64,000 nt of DNA from Pseudomonas sp. VD-NE ins (GTDB lineage: Bacteria > Pseudomonadota > Gammaproteobacteria > Pseudomonadales > Pseudomonadaceae): NCBI RefSeq assembly GCF_031882575.1, contig NZ_CP134772.1:4111001-4175000 (forward strand), in the 5' to 3' direction. The position numbers and the translations under genes were made by a program. The notes under the pieces are model-generated. The model did no database searches. It saw only the letters and a list, made by a program, of their open reading frames with translations, and was not told the origin of the DNA. This document shows, one piece after another, positions 7,403 through 20,863 of the stretch. How positions within the stretch are numbered: the stretch's first letter is position 1; every line of letters starts with the position of its first letter.

Positions 7403-8400
7403 CCGACTTTCCAGCACTGACCCTCGAAACACCTGCCGAGCACCCGTTCGCCCAGTTCGTGCGCATCCTCGGCAAGGGCAAACGCGGTGCCCGCGACCTG
7501 ACGCGCGAGGAAGCCCGGGAAGCCATGGGCCTGGTGCTCGACGACAAGGTTGAAGACACCCAGCTCGGCGCGTTCCTGATGTTGTTGCGACACAAGGAAG
7601 AAAGCGCAGAGGAAATGGCCGGGTTCACCGAAGCCCTGCGCGAGCGCCTGCAGGCGCCGGCGCTGAACGTCGACCTGGACTGGCCGACTTACGCTGGCAA
7701 GAAGCGCCATCTGCCATGGTATCTGCTGGCGGCCAAGTGTCTGGCGCAAAACGGCGTGCGCATCTTCATGCACGGCGGCGGCGCACATACCGCCGGGCGA
7801 ATGTACAGCGAGCAACTGCTCGGTGAGTTGAACATTCCGTTGTGCCGCACCTGGCAGCAGGTCGGCACGGCGCTGGACAACGGCGGCCTGGCCTTCATGC
7901 CGCTGGTGGACTGGGCGCCGCAGTTGCAGAAGATGATCGACCTGCGCAACACCTTGGGCCTACGCTCACCGATTCATTCGCTGGCGCGGATTCTCAATCC
8001 GTTGGGCGCGCGCTGTGGCCTGCAAAGTATTTTCCATCCTGGCTATCAAGCAGTGCACCGTGATGCCAGCGGCCTGCTCGGCGACACGGCGATTGTGGTC
8101 AAGGGCGATGGCGGCGAAATCGAGATCAACCCGGATGCCGACAGCCACCTCTACGGCACCACCGGCGGCGAGAGCTGGGACGAGGAATGGCCGCAATTGT
8201 CGGCGCAACGCCACGTCAAACCGGCGACCCTGGACGTTGAACATCTGAAAGCCGTCTGGCGTGGCGAGGTGGTCGACAGCTACCCGCAAATGGCCCTGAT
8301 TGCGACCATGGCCCTGGCCTTGCGCGGCCTCGGTCAAAACCGTGAGCAAGCCTTCGCAACCGCCGAGCACTACTGGGCTGCGCGGAACAAATCGATTTAA
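7399..8400 (+). CDS. ybiB: TrpD2/YbiB glycosyltransferase-fold protein
   Basis: A 333-residue homologue of anthranilate phosphoribosyltransferase. The N-terminal helical domain (residues 20-80, DDKVEDTQLGAFLMLLRHKE) is followed by the alpha/beta domain with FMHGGGAHTAGRM in place of the TrpD phosphoribosyl loop. YbiB/TrpD2 proteins bind nucleic acid rather than making tryptophan precursors, and this is the usual partner of tusE in Pseudomonas. ATG at 7399 overlaps the tusE end. Confidence 0.88.
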   Translation: MTDFPALTLETPAEHPFAQFVRILGKGKRGARDLTREEAREAMGLVLDDKVEDTQLGAFLMLLRHKEESAEEMAGFTEALRERLQAPALNVDLDWPTYAGKKRHLPWYLLAAKCLAQNGVRIFMHGGGAHTAGRMYSEQLLGELNIPLCRTWQQVGTALDNGGLAFMPLVDWAPQLQKMIDLRNTLGLRSPIHSLARILNPLGARCGLQSIFHPGYQAVHRDASGLLGDTAIVVKGDGGEIEINPDADSHLYGTTGGESWDEEWPQLSAQRHVKPATLDVEHLKAVWRGEVVDSYPQMALIATMALALRGLGQNREQAFATAEHYWAARNKSI

Positions 8401-8491
8401 CCGATCATTCGCGCCCGATCTTTGCGCTTTTTGTTCGAACTCATCGGAATAGACTCGACTCCAACGATTATTGGTTTACGGAGTCTTGATC

Positions 8492-9493
8492 ATGGGTTTA
8501 CTCGTCGATGGCCACTGGCAGGACAAGTGGTACGAAAGCAGCAAGGACGGCGCGTTCCAGCGCGAACAGGCCAAGCGCCGCAACTGGGTCACCGCTGACG
8601 GTGAACCCGGCCCCAGCGGTGAAGGCGGTTTTGCCGCAGAAGCCGGGCGCTATCACCTCTACGTTTCCCTCGCCTGCCCATGGGCGCATCGCACGTTGAT
8701 CCTGCGCAAGCTCAAAGGCCTGGAAAGCCTCATCGACGTTTCGGTGGTCAGTTGGTTGATGCTGGAAAACGGCTGGACCTTCGACACGGCACTCGGCTCG
8801 ACCGGCGACAAGCTCGATGGCTTTGAATTCATGCATCAGCGCTACACCGCCGACACTGCCGATTACACTGGCCGCGTCACCGTACCGGTGCTGTGGGACA
8901 GGAAGCTCAAACGCATCGTCAGCAATGAATCAGCGGAAATCATCCGCATGTTCAACAGCGCCTTTGATGATTTGACCGGCAACGATCTGGATTTCTACCC
9001 GGCGCCATTACGCGGCGAGATCGATGCGCTGAACGAGCGGATCTATCCGGCGGTAAACAACGGCGTGTATCGCGCAGGTTTTGCCACGTCGCAACAGGCT
9101 TATGAAGAAGCGTTCGATGAGGTGTTTGCCGAACTCGATCACCTTGAGCGCGTTTTGGGCGCCAACCGTTATCTGAGCGGGGAATACCTGACTGAAGCGG
9201 ACATCCGCCTGTTCACCACGATGATTCGTTTCGACGCGGTGTATCACGGTCACTTCAAGTGCAACCTGCGGCGGATTGCCGATTACCCGAATCTGTCGAA
9301 CTGGCTGCGTGAGCTGTATCAGCTGCCGGGGATTGCCGAGACGGTGGATTTCCAGCACATCAAGAACCACTACTACGGCAGTCACAAAACCATTAACCCG
9401 ACAGGGATTGTGCCGAAGGGGCCGGGGCAGGATTTCACCGTGGCGCATGATCGGGCGCGGTTGAGCGGCAAAGGGGTTTGGCGCCGGGGCTGA
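8492..9493 (+). CDS. yqjG: Glutathionyl-hydroquinone reductase (Xi-class GST)
   Basis: A 333-residue Xi-class glutathione transferase that reduces glutathionyl-hydroquinones. The CPWAHRT motif places the nucleophilic Cys at residue 62, and the C-terminal helical domain carries the class features ERIYPAVNNGVYRAGFA and HIKNHYYGSH. ATG at 8492 is preceded by CGGAG; the start MGLLVDGHWQDKWY is typical. It is separated from trpD2 by 91 bases and is probably transcribed on its own. Confidence 0.92.
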   Translation: MGLLVDGHWQDKWYESSKDGAFQREQAKRRNWVTADGEPGPSGEGGFAAEAGRYHLYVSLACPWAHRTLILRKLKGLESLIDVSVVSWLMLENGWTFDTALGSTGDKLDGFEFMHQRYTADTADYTGRVTVPVLWDRKLKRIVSNESAEIIRMFNSAFDDLTGNDLDFYPAPLRGEIDALNERIYPAVNNGVYRAGFATSQQAYEEAFDEVFAELDHLERVLGANRYLSGEYLTEADIRLFTTMIRFDAVYHGHFKCNLRRIADYPNLSNWLRELYQLPGIAETVDFQHIKNHYYGSHKTINPTGIVPKGPGQDFTVAHDRARLSGKGVWRRG

Positions 9494-9518
9494 AATTTGT
9501 ATTGTTTTTGAGGGCCCC

Positions 9519-9610
9519 ATCGCTGGCAAGCCAGCTCCCACAGGGATTTTGGTGATGCTGAAGACTGCAGCTTCAACACAAAACCTGTGGGAGCTGGCTT
9601 GCCAGCGATT
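9519..9610. repeat. REP palindrome pair (GGAGCTGGCTTGCCAGCGAT type)
   Basis: Arms ATCGCTGGCAAGCCAGCTCC and GGAGCTGGCTTGCCAGCGAT with matching outer CCTGTGGG/CCCACAGG. It lies between the convergent GHR and cysG genes, where such BIME-like pairs may also help end transcripts. Confidence 0.9.
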
Positions 9611-9625
9611 GGGTCAACTCGGTGT

Positions 9626-11020
9626 TCAGACCTGCGCCTGAGCCCCTTCAAACCACGCCAGTTTCTCGCGCAGTTGCACCACTTCGCCGACAATCACCAG
9701 TGTCGGCGCATGCACTTCATGCTCCGCCACCAGTCGCGGCAGATCAGCCAGCGTGCCGGTGAAGACGCGCTGATTAACCGTGGTGCCCTGCTGAATCAAC
9801 GCCGCCGGGGTATCCGCTGAACGACCGTGTTTGATCAGTTGTTCGCAAATGACCGGCAAGCCGACCAGGCCCATGTAGAACACCAGCGTCTGCGCCGGCG
9901 CGACAAGGTCGGCCCATGGCAGATCGGTGGAGCCGTCCTTCAAATGCCCGGTGACAAAACGCACCGACTGCGCGTAATCGCGATGGGTCAGCGGAATCCC
10001 GGCATACGCCGCGCAACCGCTGGCCGCTGTGATACCCGGCACCACCTGAAACGGAATGCCGTGAGCCGCCAGCTCTTCGATTTCTTCGCCGCCACGGCCG
10101 AAGATAAACGGATCGCCGCCCTTCAACCGCACCACGCGCTTGCCGGCCTTGGCCAGGTCGACCAGTTGCTGATTGATCTGGTCCTGCGGCACGGCGTGAT
10201 CGGCGCGACGCTTGCCGACGTAAACACGCTCGGCATCACGACGGCACAGTTCAAGAATCGCAGGTGCAACCAAACGGTCGTACAGCACCACATCGGCTTG
10301 CTGCATCAGACGCAAAGCCTTGAAGGTCAGCAGGTCCGGATCGCCCGGGCCAGCACCGACCAGATACACCTCGCCGGTGGTGACCATGGCCTCGCCATCG
10401 ATCTTGGCTTGCAGCAGACGCTCGGCCTCGGCGCCCTGCCCGGCCAGTTGGCGGTCGGCAATCGGTCCCTGAAACACGTCTTCCCAGAAGCCACGACGCT
10501 GCTGCACATCCGGAAACAGGCTTTTCACCTGATTACGGAAACGCGCGGCGAGTCCGGCCAACTGACCGTAAGTCGAGGGAATCCAGGTTTCGATCTTGGC
10601 GCGGATCAAACGCGCCAGCACCGGCGCATCGCCGCCGCTGGACACCGCAATGATCAGCGGTGAGCGATCGACGATCGCCGGGAAGATCACGCTGCACAAG
10701 GCCGGCGCGTCGACCACGTTGACCGGCACGCAGCGCTTGTGAGCATCGGTGGAAACTTGTGCGTTGAGCGTCTCATCGTCGGTGGCGGCAATGATCAGCC
10801 CGCAACCGTCCAGATCCGCCTCGACATAACCGCGCAACAGGCACTCACCGCCAGAAGCGGCGACCAGCTCACGCAATTGCGTTTCGATTTCAGGTGCGAC
10901 CACCCGCAGCAGCGCACCGGCATCGGCCAGCAGGCGGGATTTGCGCAAGGCAATTTCCCCCCCACCGACGACCAACACACGACTGCCGCGCAGGTTGTGA
11001 AACAGCGGCAGATATTTCAT
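9626..11020 (-). CDS. cysG: Siroheme synthase CysG
   Basis: A 464-residue trifunctional enzyme. Residues 1-200 form the precorrin-2 dehydrogenase/ferrochelatase part, with the NAD loop [15 protein letters not shown] near residue 20. Residues 215-464 form the uroporphyrinogen-III methyltransferase, with [15 protein letters not shown] and [13 protein letters not shown] for S-adenosylmethionine binding. It makes siroheme for sulfite and nitrite reductases. It starts directly after the serS stop with no gap, so it is the last gene of a rarA-crcB-serS-cysG transcript. Confidence 0.97.
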   Translation of the reverse strand: MKYLPLFHNLRGSRVLVVGGGEIALRKSRLLADAGALLRVVAPEIETQLRELVAASGGECLLRGYVEADLDGCGLIIAATDDETLNAQVSTDAHKRCVPVNVVDAPALCSVIFPAIVDRSPLIIAVSSGGDAPVLARLIRAKIETWIPSTYGQLAGLAARFRNQVKSLFPDVQQRRGFWEDVFQGPIADRQLAGQGAEAERLLQAKIDGEAMVTTGEVYLVGAGPGDPDLLTFKALRLMQQADVVLYDRLVAPAILELCRRDAERVYVGKRRADHAVPQDQINQQLVDLAKAGKRVVRLKGGDPFIFGRGGEEIEELAAHGIPFQVVPGITAASGCAAYAGIPLTHRDYAQSVRFVTGHLKDGSTDLPWADLVAPAQTLVFYMGLVGLPVICEQLIKHGRSADTPAALIQQGTTVNQRVFTGTLADLPRLVAEHEVHAPTLVIVGEVVQLREKLAWFEGAQAQV

Positions 11021-12313
<1,293 letters not shown>

Positions 12314-12316
12314 TTA

Positions 12317-12690
12317 TCAAAGTTTGGTCAAAGACAGGCCGGCCCACGTCGCGAGCAGCCCGCCGAATACGCTGAGTGCCGCATAGCCCAGGGCCAGCGG
12401 CACTTGCCCGCTTTCCAGCAGGCGCACCGTATCCAGTGAAAAGGATGAAAAAGTCGTCAGCCCCCGAGGAAGCCAACCATCAACCCGGCGCGCACCTCGA
12501 TCGGCACTTCCGGGCGTATCAAAAAAAGGCCGTACAGCACGCCAATCAACAGACAGCCCACGATATTAACGGCCAGCGTCGCGGTATAGAAGTGCCGCGG
12601 CCAATTGGCGTTGACCCAATTGCCGGCGGCAAAGCGCAACAAGGTGCCGGCAACCCCACCGGCGGAGACCGCAATGATCAATGGAAGCAC
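12317..12690 (-). pseudogene. crcB: Fluoride channel CrcB/FluC, frameshifted by one base
   Basis: The gene begins with GTG at 12690, overlapping the rarA stop by one base, and reads normally for 77 codons ([20 protein letters not shown] onward) to VGFLGG, then meets TGA. Moving back one base restores the conserved [18 protein letters not shown] and continues to a natural stop at 12317. The span of 374 bases is one short of the 375 needed for a normal 124-residue protein. The missing base lies in a run of five G/C near 12456-12464, so a homopolymer sequencing error is the first suspect. If real, the channel would lose its TTFSS fluoride pore motif. Confidence 0.85.
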
Positions 12691-14012
12691 TATTTTCTCC
12701 GCTGCCGAGGGCTTAAACGATCAAGTTGAGCGAGGTGATTGAGCTTCTCGCCGATCTTCAACTCCAGGCCGCGCGGCACCGGTTGGTAGAACGGAATGGG
12801 ATCGAGCTCTTCCGGGAAATAGTCTTCGCCAGCGGCGTAAGCATCCGGCTCGTCGTGGGCGTAGCGGTATTCGTCACCGTAGCCCAATTGTTTCATCAGT
12901 TTGGTCGGGGCGTTGCGCAGGTGCAGCGGCACTTCCAGCGAGCCGTTTTCGGCAGCGGCGCGCAGGGCGGTTTTGAAGCCCATGTACACCGCATTGCTCT
13001 TCGGCGCGCAGGCCAGATAAGTGATGGCCTGGGCCACGGCCAACTCGCCTTCAGGACTGCCGAGGCGCTCCTGCACTTCCCACGCCGCCAGGCACAGGCT
13101 GAGGGCGCGCGGGTCGGCGTTGCCGATGTCTTCACTGGCCATGCGCACCACGCGTCGGGCCAGGTACAGCGGATCGCAACCGCCATCGATCATTCGCGCA
13201 AACCAGTACAGCGCGCCGTCGGGATTGGAGCCGCGCACCGACTTGTGCAGCGCCGATATCTGGTCATAGAACGCTTCGCCGCCCTTGTCGAAACGCCGAC
13301 GGGTGTCACCGAGCAGGCTTTGCAGCAGCTCGGTGCCGATTTCGCTGTTGTCTTCGGCCAGATCCGAGGCATTTTCCAGCAGATTGAGCAGACGCCGGCC
13401 ATCGCCATCGGCGGCCGACAGCAGCATCTGGAAGCCTTCGTTATTCAGCGTCAGGTTGCGCTTGCCCAGACCGCGCTCTTCGGTAAGCGCGCGGTGCACC
13501 AGTTTGCGCAGCGCCGCTTCGTCGAGGCTTTTCAGCACGTAGACGCGGGCGCGCGACAACAGAGCGTTGTTGAGTTCGAACGAAGGATTTTCGGTGGTGG
13601 CGCCGATGAAGATCAGCGTGCCGTCTTCAACATACGGCAGGAACGCGTCCTGCTGGGATTTGTTGAAACGGTGCACTTCATCAACAAACAGAATCGTGCG
13701 CTTGCCGTACTGGCCGGCCTGCTGCTTGGCAATTTCAACGGCCTGACGGATCTCTTTGACCCCGGCGAGTACTGCCGAGACCGTTTCGAAGTGCGCATCG
13801 GAGACTTCCGCGAGCAACCGCGCCAGCGTGGTTTTGCCCACGCCCGGCGGGCCCCAGAAGATCATCGAATGCAGGGCACCCTGCTCCAGCGCCTCACGCA
13901 GAGGCTTGCCGCGAGCGAGCACGTGCTCCTGACCGACGTACTCGTCCAGATTGGTCGCACGCAAACGCGCGGCCAGTGGTTGGGCAATCGGTGCACTGCG
14001 AAACAGATCCAT
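12690..14012 (-). CDS. rarA: Replication-associated recombination protein RarA
   Basis: A 440-residue AAA+ ATPase of the RarA/MgsA/WRNIP1 family, acting at stalled replication forks. Walker A is [16 protein letters not shown] near residue 52, Walker B is [14 protein letters not shown], and sensor residues follow in [13 protein letters not shown]. The C-terminal MgsA tetramerisation part is present ([20 protein letters not shown]). I start at ATG 14012; a GTG one codon earlier is equally in frame. The gene runs directly into crcB. Confidence 0.96.
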   Translation of the reverse strand: MDLFRSAPIAQPLAARLRATNLDEYVGQEHVLARGKPLREALEQGALHSMIFWGPPGVGKTTLARLLAEVSDAHFETVSAVLAGVKEIRQAVEIAKQQAGQYGKRTILFVDEVHRFNKSQQDAFLPYVEDGTLIFIGATTENPSFELNNALLSRARVYVLKSLDEAALRKLVHRALTEERGLGKRNLTLNNEGFQMLLSAADGDGRRLLNLLENASDLAEDNSEIGTELLQSLLGDTRRRFDKGGEAFYDQISALHKSVRGSNPDGALYWFARMIDGGCDPLYLARRVVRMASEDIGNADPRALSLCLAAWEVQERLGSPEGELAVAQAITYLACAPKSNAVYMGFKTALRAAAENGSLEVPLHLRNAPTKLMKQLGYGDEYRYAHDEPDAYAAGEDYFPEELDPIPFYQPVPRGLELKIGEKLNHLAQLDRLSPRQRRK

Positions 14013-14055
14013 CACGTAGCGTTGAAACCTCTATTTGATCAGGTAGATCATTTGC

Positions 14056-14151
14056 CCTTGTGGGAGCGAGCCTGCTCGCGAAAGCGGTGTATCAGCCACT
14101 ATTAATGCTGGATGAAATATCGCTTTCGCGAGCAGGCTCGCTCCCACAGGG
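14056..14151. repeat. REP palindrome pair (GGGAGCGAGCCTGCTCGC type)
   Basis: Arms TGTGGGAGCGAGCCTGCTCG and its inverse CGAGCAGGCTCGCTCCCACA, each with the CGAAAGCG tail. Located between lolA and rarA. Confidence 0.9.
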
Positions 14152-14160
14152 TTTACGTGT

Positions 14161-14781
14161 TTATTCCTGGATCACGTCCGCACCCTTGGGGATGTCGAAC
14201 TTGAACTTGGACGGCGATACCGGCTCGTTGGCCTTGACCCCGGTAAACAGGATGTTGGTGCGCTGGCCGACGCTGTCGATCAGTTGCATATCGTTAAGCA
14301 GGCCGTTGCGGAACGACAGACGCAGGTTATCGAACAAAGTGTCCTTGGTTTTCGGCTTCAGAGTGAAGTCGATCACGCCGCCCGCCTCTTTCGCGGTGAT
14401 ATCAAAACTCTGGCTGATCTTCGACACATCACCGGACAGCAGCAGCGCCGGGGTCTGGGTCAGACGCTCGTCGAGCTTCTTGATGGTCGCCTGTTCCAGA
14501 TCAGGGTCCCACAGGGTGACTTTCTTGCCGTCGGAAACCATGGTCTGTTCGGCCGGCGCATTGGTGTGCCAGTAGAACAGGCCCGGACGCTGCAGGGTCA
14601 TGTCGCCGGTGGTTTCCTGCAACTGCGTGCCGCTGCCGTCGAGGGTCAACTGCGAGAAGTTCGCGCTCAGGGTCTTGGATGTTTCCAGCAGTTGGGTCAG
14701 ACGCGCCACGTCCTTTTGATCGGCGTGGGCCGTGAGAGTGGTCAGCGCCAGTACTGGCAGCAGCATGCGGATAAGACGCAT
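14161..14781 (-). CDS. lolA: Outer-membrane lipoprotein carrier LolA
   Basis: A 206-residue periplasmic chaperone that carries lipoproteins from LolCDE to LolB. The signal peptide is [20 protein letters not shown], followed by [13 protein letters not shown]. The fold region [14 protein letters not shown] and [12 protein letters not shown] are typical. ATG at 14781 is chosen because AGGACTCCC precedes it and it places the signal peptide at the N-terminus; an upstream in-frame start would add 34 basic residues. It follows ftsK by 67 bases, the normal ftsK-lolA-rarA order. Confidence 0.96.
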   Translation of the reverse strand: MRLIRMLLPVLALTTLTAHADQKDVARLTQLLETSKTLSANFSQLTLDGSGTQLQETTGDMTLQRPGLFYWHTNAPAEQTMVSDGKKVTLWDPDLEQATIKKLDERLTQTPALLLSGDVSKISQSFDITAKEAGGVIDFTLKPKTKDTLFDNLRLSFRNGLLNDMQLIDSVGQRTNILFTGVKANEPVSPSKFKFDIPKGADVIQE

Positions 14782-14848
14782 GGGAGTCCTCTTGAATACT
14801 CGTTGGGAGAGCGGCGGCACATCATTGTCCCGCCTCTTGCGTTTGCAA

Positions 14849-17257
14849 TCAGTCGCGTACCGGGCCCGGGGCCAGGACTTCACGGGAACCGTTGGTGTTC
14901 ATGGAGGTGACGACGCCGGCCATTTCCATGGCTTCGATCATCCGTGCAGCGCGGTTGTAGCCGATCTTCAGCTTGCGCTGTACCGCGGAAATCGAGGCGC
15001 GACGGCTTTCCAGCACAAACTGTACAGCTTCGTCGTACAGCGCGTCGGCTTCCGGATCATCGCCGTCACCGCCACCGCTGCTGCCTTCAAAACCGCTGCC
15101 AGCTTCTTCGACACCGTTGAGGATGTCATCGTTGTATTCCGGTGCGCCGCGCAGTTTCCACGCTTCGACCACACGGTGTACTTCATCGTCGGATACGAAC
15201 GCACCGTGAACGCGGATCGGCAGGCTGGTGCCCGGTGGCATGTAGAGCATGTCACCGTGGCCAAGCAGTTGTTCGGCGCCACCCTGATCGATGATGGTAC
15301 GGGAGTCGATCTTGCTCGACACCTGGAACGCCATACGCGTCGGAATGTTGGCCTTGATCAGACCGGTAATCACGTCCACCGATGGCCGCTGGGTCGCGAG
15401 GATCAAGTGAATACCCGCCGCACGCGCCTTCTGCGCAATACGGGCGATCAGTTCTTCAACCTTCTTGCCAACGATCATCATCATGTCGGCGAATTCGTCG
15501 ACCACCACGACGATGGTCGGCAGTTTCTGCAGCAACGGCGCTTCGTCGTGAATGCTTTCACGCTTGTACAGCGGATCGCTCAACGGCTCGCCAGCGTCCT
15601 GGGCTTCCTTGACCTTGGCGTTGAAGCCGGACAGGTTGCGCACGCCCATTTTCGCCATCAGCTTGTAGCGGCGCTCCATCTCGGCAACGCTCCAGCGCAA
15701 GGCGTTGGCGGCGTCTTTCATGTCGGTCACGACCGGGCACAGCAGGTGCGGAATGCCTTCGTAGATCGACAGTTCCAACATCTTCGGGTCGATCATGATC
15801 AGCTTGGCGTCTTCCGGGCCGGATTTGAACAGGATCGACAGGATCATCGCGTTCACACCCACCGACTTACCGGAACCGGTGGTACCGGCCACCAGCAAGT
15901 GCGGCATCTTCGCCAGGTCAGTGATCACCGGCTTACCGCCGATGTCGTGACCGAGTGCCAGGGTGACCGGCGATTTGAAGTTGTCGTACTCAGGCGTCGA
16001 CAGCACTTCGGAGAAGCGCACGATCTGCCGGTCTTCGTTGGGAATCTCGATACCGACGGTGGTCTTGCCCGGAATCACCTCGACCACACGAACGCTGGTC
16101 ACGGCCAGCGAACGCGCAAGGTCTTTCGCCAGGTTGGCGATGCGGCTGACTTTGACGCCGGCGGCAGGCTGAATTTCGTATCGGGTAATCACCGGGCCAG
16201 GATGGATCGAATCCACCGTGACTTCGACGCCGAATTCCTTCAGTTTGATCTCCAGCAAATGGCCGACTGCCGCCAGGGATTCCGGTGAGTAATTGAGTTG
16301 TTTCTTTTCCGCCGGATCAAGAATCGAGATCGGCGGCAAGGTACCTTCCACGGCGCTGTCGACGAACAACGGCACCTGTTTCTCTTTCTGCACGCGTTTG
16401 CTTGGCTCGGGCGCTTTAGCCGGGGCCGGGGCGATAACCGGCGGCACTTGTTTCTCGCGATCGGACATGTGCTTGCTCAGGGCTTGCTCACGTTCGATCA
16501 GGCGTTCTTTGACTTTGGCCTGCTCACGCTTGTCGGTGACCGTCGGCGCGACCACGTCGTGGACGCGATCGTCGACTTCACGCAGTTGCGCAACCAGTTG
16601 CTTGCGTTCGGTACGGGCCGACCACCAGCGATTGAGCGCGCCCTGGAACAGTTCGAACAGGTCGAGGGTGATCTTGCCGGTGATGTCCATCACCTTGAAC
16701 CACGACAGGTCGGTAAACACCGTCAGACCGAACAGGAACAGCGCGATGAACAACAGCGTGCTGCCCTGGATGTTCAGCGCGTTCTTCGCCAGATTGCCGA
16801 GGCTTTCGCCCAGCGCGCCACCAGCACCCGCCGGCAGACCCGAAGCCGCGTGAAAGTGCAGATGCGCCAGCGCAGCGCCGGACAGCACCAGAAACACCAG
16901 ACCGATCAGGCGCCAGGAAAACAGCCAGCCGCTCCACTGCCATGGCTCATGGCGCTGGCGGAAGATCTGGTAGGCCTTGATCGCCAGCAGCAACGGGAAG
17001 ATGTAGGCGAAGTAACCCAGCACCATGAACAGGATGTCAGCGCTGTAGGAGCCCGCCGGGCCGCCGAAATTCTGTACATCATCGATCTTGCTGTTGTGGC
17101 TCCAGCCCGGATCGTCCTTGCCGTAGGTCAGCAAAGCCATCATCAGGAACAGGCACAAGGCGCCGATGGCGATCAATGCACCTTCCTTGAGCCGGTAGTG
17201 CAACTGTTGGCGCCAGAGCGGAACGACTGTTTTTGGTGCTTCGGTGGATTTCTTCAA
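14849..17257 (-). CDS. ftsK: DNA translocase FtsK
   Basis: An 802-residue divisome ATPase for chromosome segregation at the septum. Four to five membrane segments occupy the first 190 residues, followed by a basic/acidic linker (about 200-310), the motor with Walker [13 protein letters not shown] and Walker [14 protein letters not shown], and the C-terminal gamma winged helix ([20 protein letters not shown]) that reads KOPS sites. I use TTG at 17257, preceded by AGGAAAAGAAG, because it gives the usual KKSTEAPK start; an earlier TTG at 17320 would add 21 residues. Confidence 0.93.
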   Translation of the reverse strand: MKKSTEAPKTVVPLWRQQLHYRLKEGALIAIGALCLFLMMALLTYGKDDPGWSHNSKIDDVQNFGGPAGSYSADILFMVLGYFAYIFPLLLAIKAYQIFRQRHEPWQWSGWLFSWRLIGLVFLVLSGAALAHLHFHAASGLPAGAGGALGESLGNLAKNALNIQGSTLLFIALFLFGLTVFTDLSWFKVMDITGKITLDLFELFQGALNRWWSARTERKQLVAQLREVDDRVHDVVAPTVTDKREQAKVKERLIEREQALSKHMSDREKQVPPVIAPAPAKAPEPSKRVQKEKQVPLFVDSAVEGTLPPISILDPAEKKQLNYSPESLAAVGHLLEIKLKEFGVEVTVDSIHPGPVITRYEIQPAAGVKVSRIANLAKDLARSLAVTSVRVVEVIPGKTTVGIEIPNEDRQIVRFSEVLSTPEYDNFKSPVTLALGHDIGGKPVITDLAKMPHLLVAGTTGSGKSVGVNAMILSILFKSGPEDAKLIMIDPKMLELSIYEGIPHLLCPVVTDMKDAANALRWSVAEMERRYKLMAKMGVRNLSGFNAKVKEAQDAGEPLSDPLYKRESIHDEAPLLQKLPTIVVVVDEFADMMMIVGKKVEELIARIAQKARAAGIHLILATQRPSVDVITGLIKANIPTRMAFQVSSKIDSRTIIDQGGAEQLLGHGDMLYMPPGTSLPIRVHGAFVSDDEVHRVVEAWKLRGAPEYNDDILNGVEEAGSGFEGSSGGGDGDDPEADALYDEAVQFVLESRRASISAVQRKLKIGYNRAARMIEAMEMAGVVTSMNTNGSREVLAPGPVRD

Positions 17258-17416
17258 AACGCTTCTTTTCCTGCGCCCGAGGCGCGTCCATCTATTGAAT
17301 GACGATAAAAAACTGCCCAATCCAGGCAGGTAAAAAAGTTAACGAGCGCAACTGAGACTACTTTTAACACTGTGCTGCCGCTTTTATAAACACAGCGCAC
17401 CACGAACATTCTGTAA

Positions 17417-18514
<1,098 letters not shown>

Positions 18515-18577
18515 CGGCACACTTTATCGCGGGCCGAACAGCCCGCACCGCCCTCCCCTTCTGCAAGCCTGGATGCC

Positions 18578-19258
18578 ATGCTGACTTGGTTACAACGTAA
18601 TTCCCTGACTTTTCCGCCGCTGGAAAAGGCCATGCGCGACCCTAACGGATTGCTCGCCGCCGGTGGCGATCTGTCGGCCGATCGGCTGATTCAGGCGTAT
18701 CGCCATGGCTGCTTTCCGTGGTTTTCCGAGGGTCAGCCAATTCTCTGGTGGTCGCCGGATCCGCGCACAGTGCTGTTTCCCGACGAACTGCATGTCTCAC
18801 GCAGCCTCGGCAAACTGTTGCGCCAGGAACGCTATCAAGTGACCTTCGACCAGGACTTCGACGCCGTGATCCGCGCCTGCGCCGCGCCCCGGGATTACGC
18901 CGACGGCACCTGGATCACCGAAGCCATGCAGGACGCCTACATTGAACTGCATCGCCGCGGCTTCGCGCATTCGGTGGAGGTCTGGGATCAAGGCGAGATG
19001 GTCGGCGGCCTGTACGGCCTGGCGATGGGCCAACTGTTTTTCGGCGAATCAATGTTCAGTCGCGCCGACAATGCCTCGAAATTCGGCTTTGCCACGCTGG
19101 TGCGCCATCTGAAAGACTCGGGATTCGTGCTGATCGATTGCCAGATGCCGACCGATCATCTGCACAGCCTCGGCGCGCGGGCGATTCCTCGTCAGCAATT
19201 CGCCGACTATCTGGCCAATCACCTGGATCAACCCAATCGTGCCACTTGGGTTTGCTGA
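18578..19258 (+). CDS. aat: Leucyl/phenylalanyl-tRNA-protein transferase
   Basis: A 226-residue GNAT-like transferase that adds Leu or Phe to proteins with N-terminal Arg or Lys, creating N-degrons. [12 protein letters not shown] and [19 protein letters not shown] are the conserved blocks. It is followed 57 bases later by bpt, and clpA/clpS lie close by: the N-end rule transferases, the adaptor and the protease unfoldase are all in this neighbourhood. Confidence 0.97.
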   Translation: MLTWLQRNSLTFPPLEKAMRDPNGLLAAGGDLSADRLIQAYRHGCFPWFSEGQPILWWSPDPRTVLFPDELHVSRSLGKLLRQERYQVTFDQDFDAVIRACAAPRDYADGTWITEAMQDAYIELHRRGFAHSVEVWDQGEMVGGLYGLAMGQLFFGESMFSRADNASKFGFATLVRHLKDSGFVLIDCQMPTDHLHSLGARAIPRQQFADYLANHLDQPNRATWVC

Positions 19259-19315
19259 GCGACTTTTGCGCGCGTGGCTTACACTTAATTCACCAGCTTA
19301 TCCCGAGGGTTGATC

Positions 19316-20023
19316 ATGACCGAGTTGGCGCGTTTGAAGTTCTATGCCACTCAGCCTCACTCTTGCAGTTATCTGCCCGAGGAGCAGGCCACGACCCTGT
19401 TTCTCGATCCGAGCCAGCCCATGGATGTGCATGTCTACGCAGACCTGTCGGAAATGGGCTTTCGTCGCAGCGGCGATCATCTGTACCGCCCGCATTGCCA
19501 GAACTGCAATGCGTGCGTGCCTGCGCGCATTCCAGTGGCGCAGTTCACACCCAATCGTCAGCAGAAGAGGATTTTCAAGCGCAACACGGATTTGCAGGTG
19601 CGCCCGGCCAAACCACAATTCAGCGAAGAATATTTCGATCTGTACCAGCGCTATATCGAACAACGCCACGCCGACGGCGACATGTACCCGCCGAGCCGTG
19701 ATCAATTCTCGACGTTTCTGGTACGTGATCTGCCGTTCTCGCGCTTTTACGAGTTCCGACTCGACGGACGGTTGCTCGCTGTGGCGGTGACCGATTTGCT
19801 GCCGAACGGTTTGTCCGCCGTATACACCTTCTACGAACCCGCCGAAGAGCGCCGCAGCCTTGGCCGATTTGCCATCCTCTGGCAAATCGCCGAGGCACAG
19901 CGCCTTGGGCTTGAGGCGGTGTACCTCGGATACTGGATCAAGAACTGCAAAAAGATGAACTACAAGACCCAATATCGCCCTATCGAATTGCTGATTAATC
20001 AGCGCTGGGTCATCCTCAACTAA
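19316..20023 (+). CDS. bpt: Aspartate/glutamate leucyltransferase Bpt
   Basis: A 235-residue ATE-type transferase that attaches Leu to N-terminal Asp or Glu. The cysteine-rich N-terminus has HSCSYLPE and [15 protein letters not shown]; the C-terminal ATE domain contains [16 protein letters not shown] and [17 protein letters not shown] at 19316 is used; an upstream TTG adds only two residues. It works with aat to feed substrates to ClpS-ClpAP. Confidence 0.96.
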   Translation: MTELARLKFYATQPHSCSYLPEEQATTLFLDPSQPMDVHVYADLSEMGFRRSGDHLYRPHCQNCNACVPARIPVAQFTPNRQQKRIFKRNTDLQVRPAKPQFSEEYFDLYQRYIEQRHADGDMYPPSRDQFSTFLVRDLPFSRFYEFRLDGRLLAVAVTDLLPNGLSAVYTFYEPAEERRSLGRFAILWQIAEAQRLGLEAVYLGYWIKNCKKMNYKTQYRPIELLINQRWVILN

Positions 20024-20135
20024 ACCCAAGCCGTAAACCCCTTGGCGTAAACCCCATTTTTCGGGCACAATGCACGCCGCTTTTGCCTGGCGCAGTTGCA
20101 CCGGGCCATTCATTGGATACCGAGGGCTTTACTGC

Positions 20136-20354
20136 ATGTCGAAAGAAGACAGCTTCGAAATGGAAGGCACTGTCGTCGACACCCTGCCCAACACCATGTT
20201 TCGTGTGGAGTTGGAAAATGGGCACGTCGTAACCGCGCATATTTCCGGCAAGATGCGCAAGAATTACATTCGTATTCTTACCGGTGACAAAGTGCGCGTC
20301 GAGCTGACGCCCTATGACTTGAGCAAAGGGCGCATTACTTACCGCGCTCGTTAA
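20136..20354 (+). CDS. infA: Translation initiation factor IF-1
   Basis: A 72-residue single S1/OB-fold protein ([20 protein letters not shown], then [20 protein letters not shown]). It binds the ribosomal A site during initiation. Length and sequence are canonical. It follows bpt by 112 bases and is closed by a strong terminator at 20370. Confidence 0.99.
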
Positions 20355-20369
20355 TCAAGTCAATACAGA

Positions 20370-20395
20370 ACGCCCGGTTTATGCCGGGCGTTTTT
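20370..20395 (+). terminator. Intrinsic terminator of infA
   Basis: ACGCCCGG and CCGGGCGT form the stem around TTTATG, followed by TTTTTG. Confidence 0.92.
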
Positions 20396-20737
20396 GTTTG
20401 TCTGGGATTTGGGTTTTGGTCTTGTGTGTATATCCGTTGCTGCGGGGGTTGCTACTGGCGGTTTCGCTCTTACAGCGAGTCACCTTTTCCAAACGCCGAA
20501 AAGGTAACCCAAAAGGCTTTGCCCCGGCGTACGGCACTTCGCTGAGGCTCAGTGTTCCCTCGCTACGGTGTCCATCCGGGGGCATCGCCTACGGCTTGCT
20601 TCGCTGCACCTCCTCTCGATGAATGCGGCTGCGCCGCACGGCGCTGCGCGCCTACCCCCGGATGAACACCTACGCTCGGCCTGCCGAAGGGGCAAAAAAT
20701 CAAAAGCCAAAGCAAGATCAAAAGCCAGATCAAGAGC

Positions 20738-20850
20738 CCCTCACCCTAACCCTCCCGAAACGTCGGACCGCCCGTAGGGAGAAGGGACTGACCGAGGTGT
20801 TTGGCAGAGCTACGCCGACATGAAATACCGAGCCGAACGCAGATTCTGAA
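20738..20850 (+). repeat. Interspersed CCCTCACCCTAACCCTC repeat, copy 1
   Basis: Begins with CCCTCACCCTAACCCTC, then GAGAAGGGACTGACCGAGGT, GTTTGGCAGAGCTACG, GAAATACCGAG and CAGATTCTGAA. Related copies follow at 20864 and at 58902. Confidence 0.8.
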
Positions 20851-20863
20851 ACAGATCAAAAAG

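Noticed and set aside
12450..12470. Programmed frameshifting as an explanation for crcB
   Set aside because: The codons CTC GGG GGC TGA do not form a good minus-one slippery heptamer and CrcB is not known to use recoding; a one-base deletion is simpler.
14056..14151. Repeated palindromes as CRISPR
   Set aside because: They occur as single inverted pairs scattered between genes, without regular spacers or cas genes; they are REP elements.
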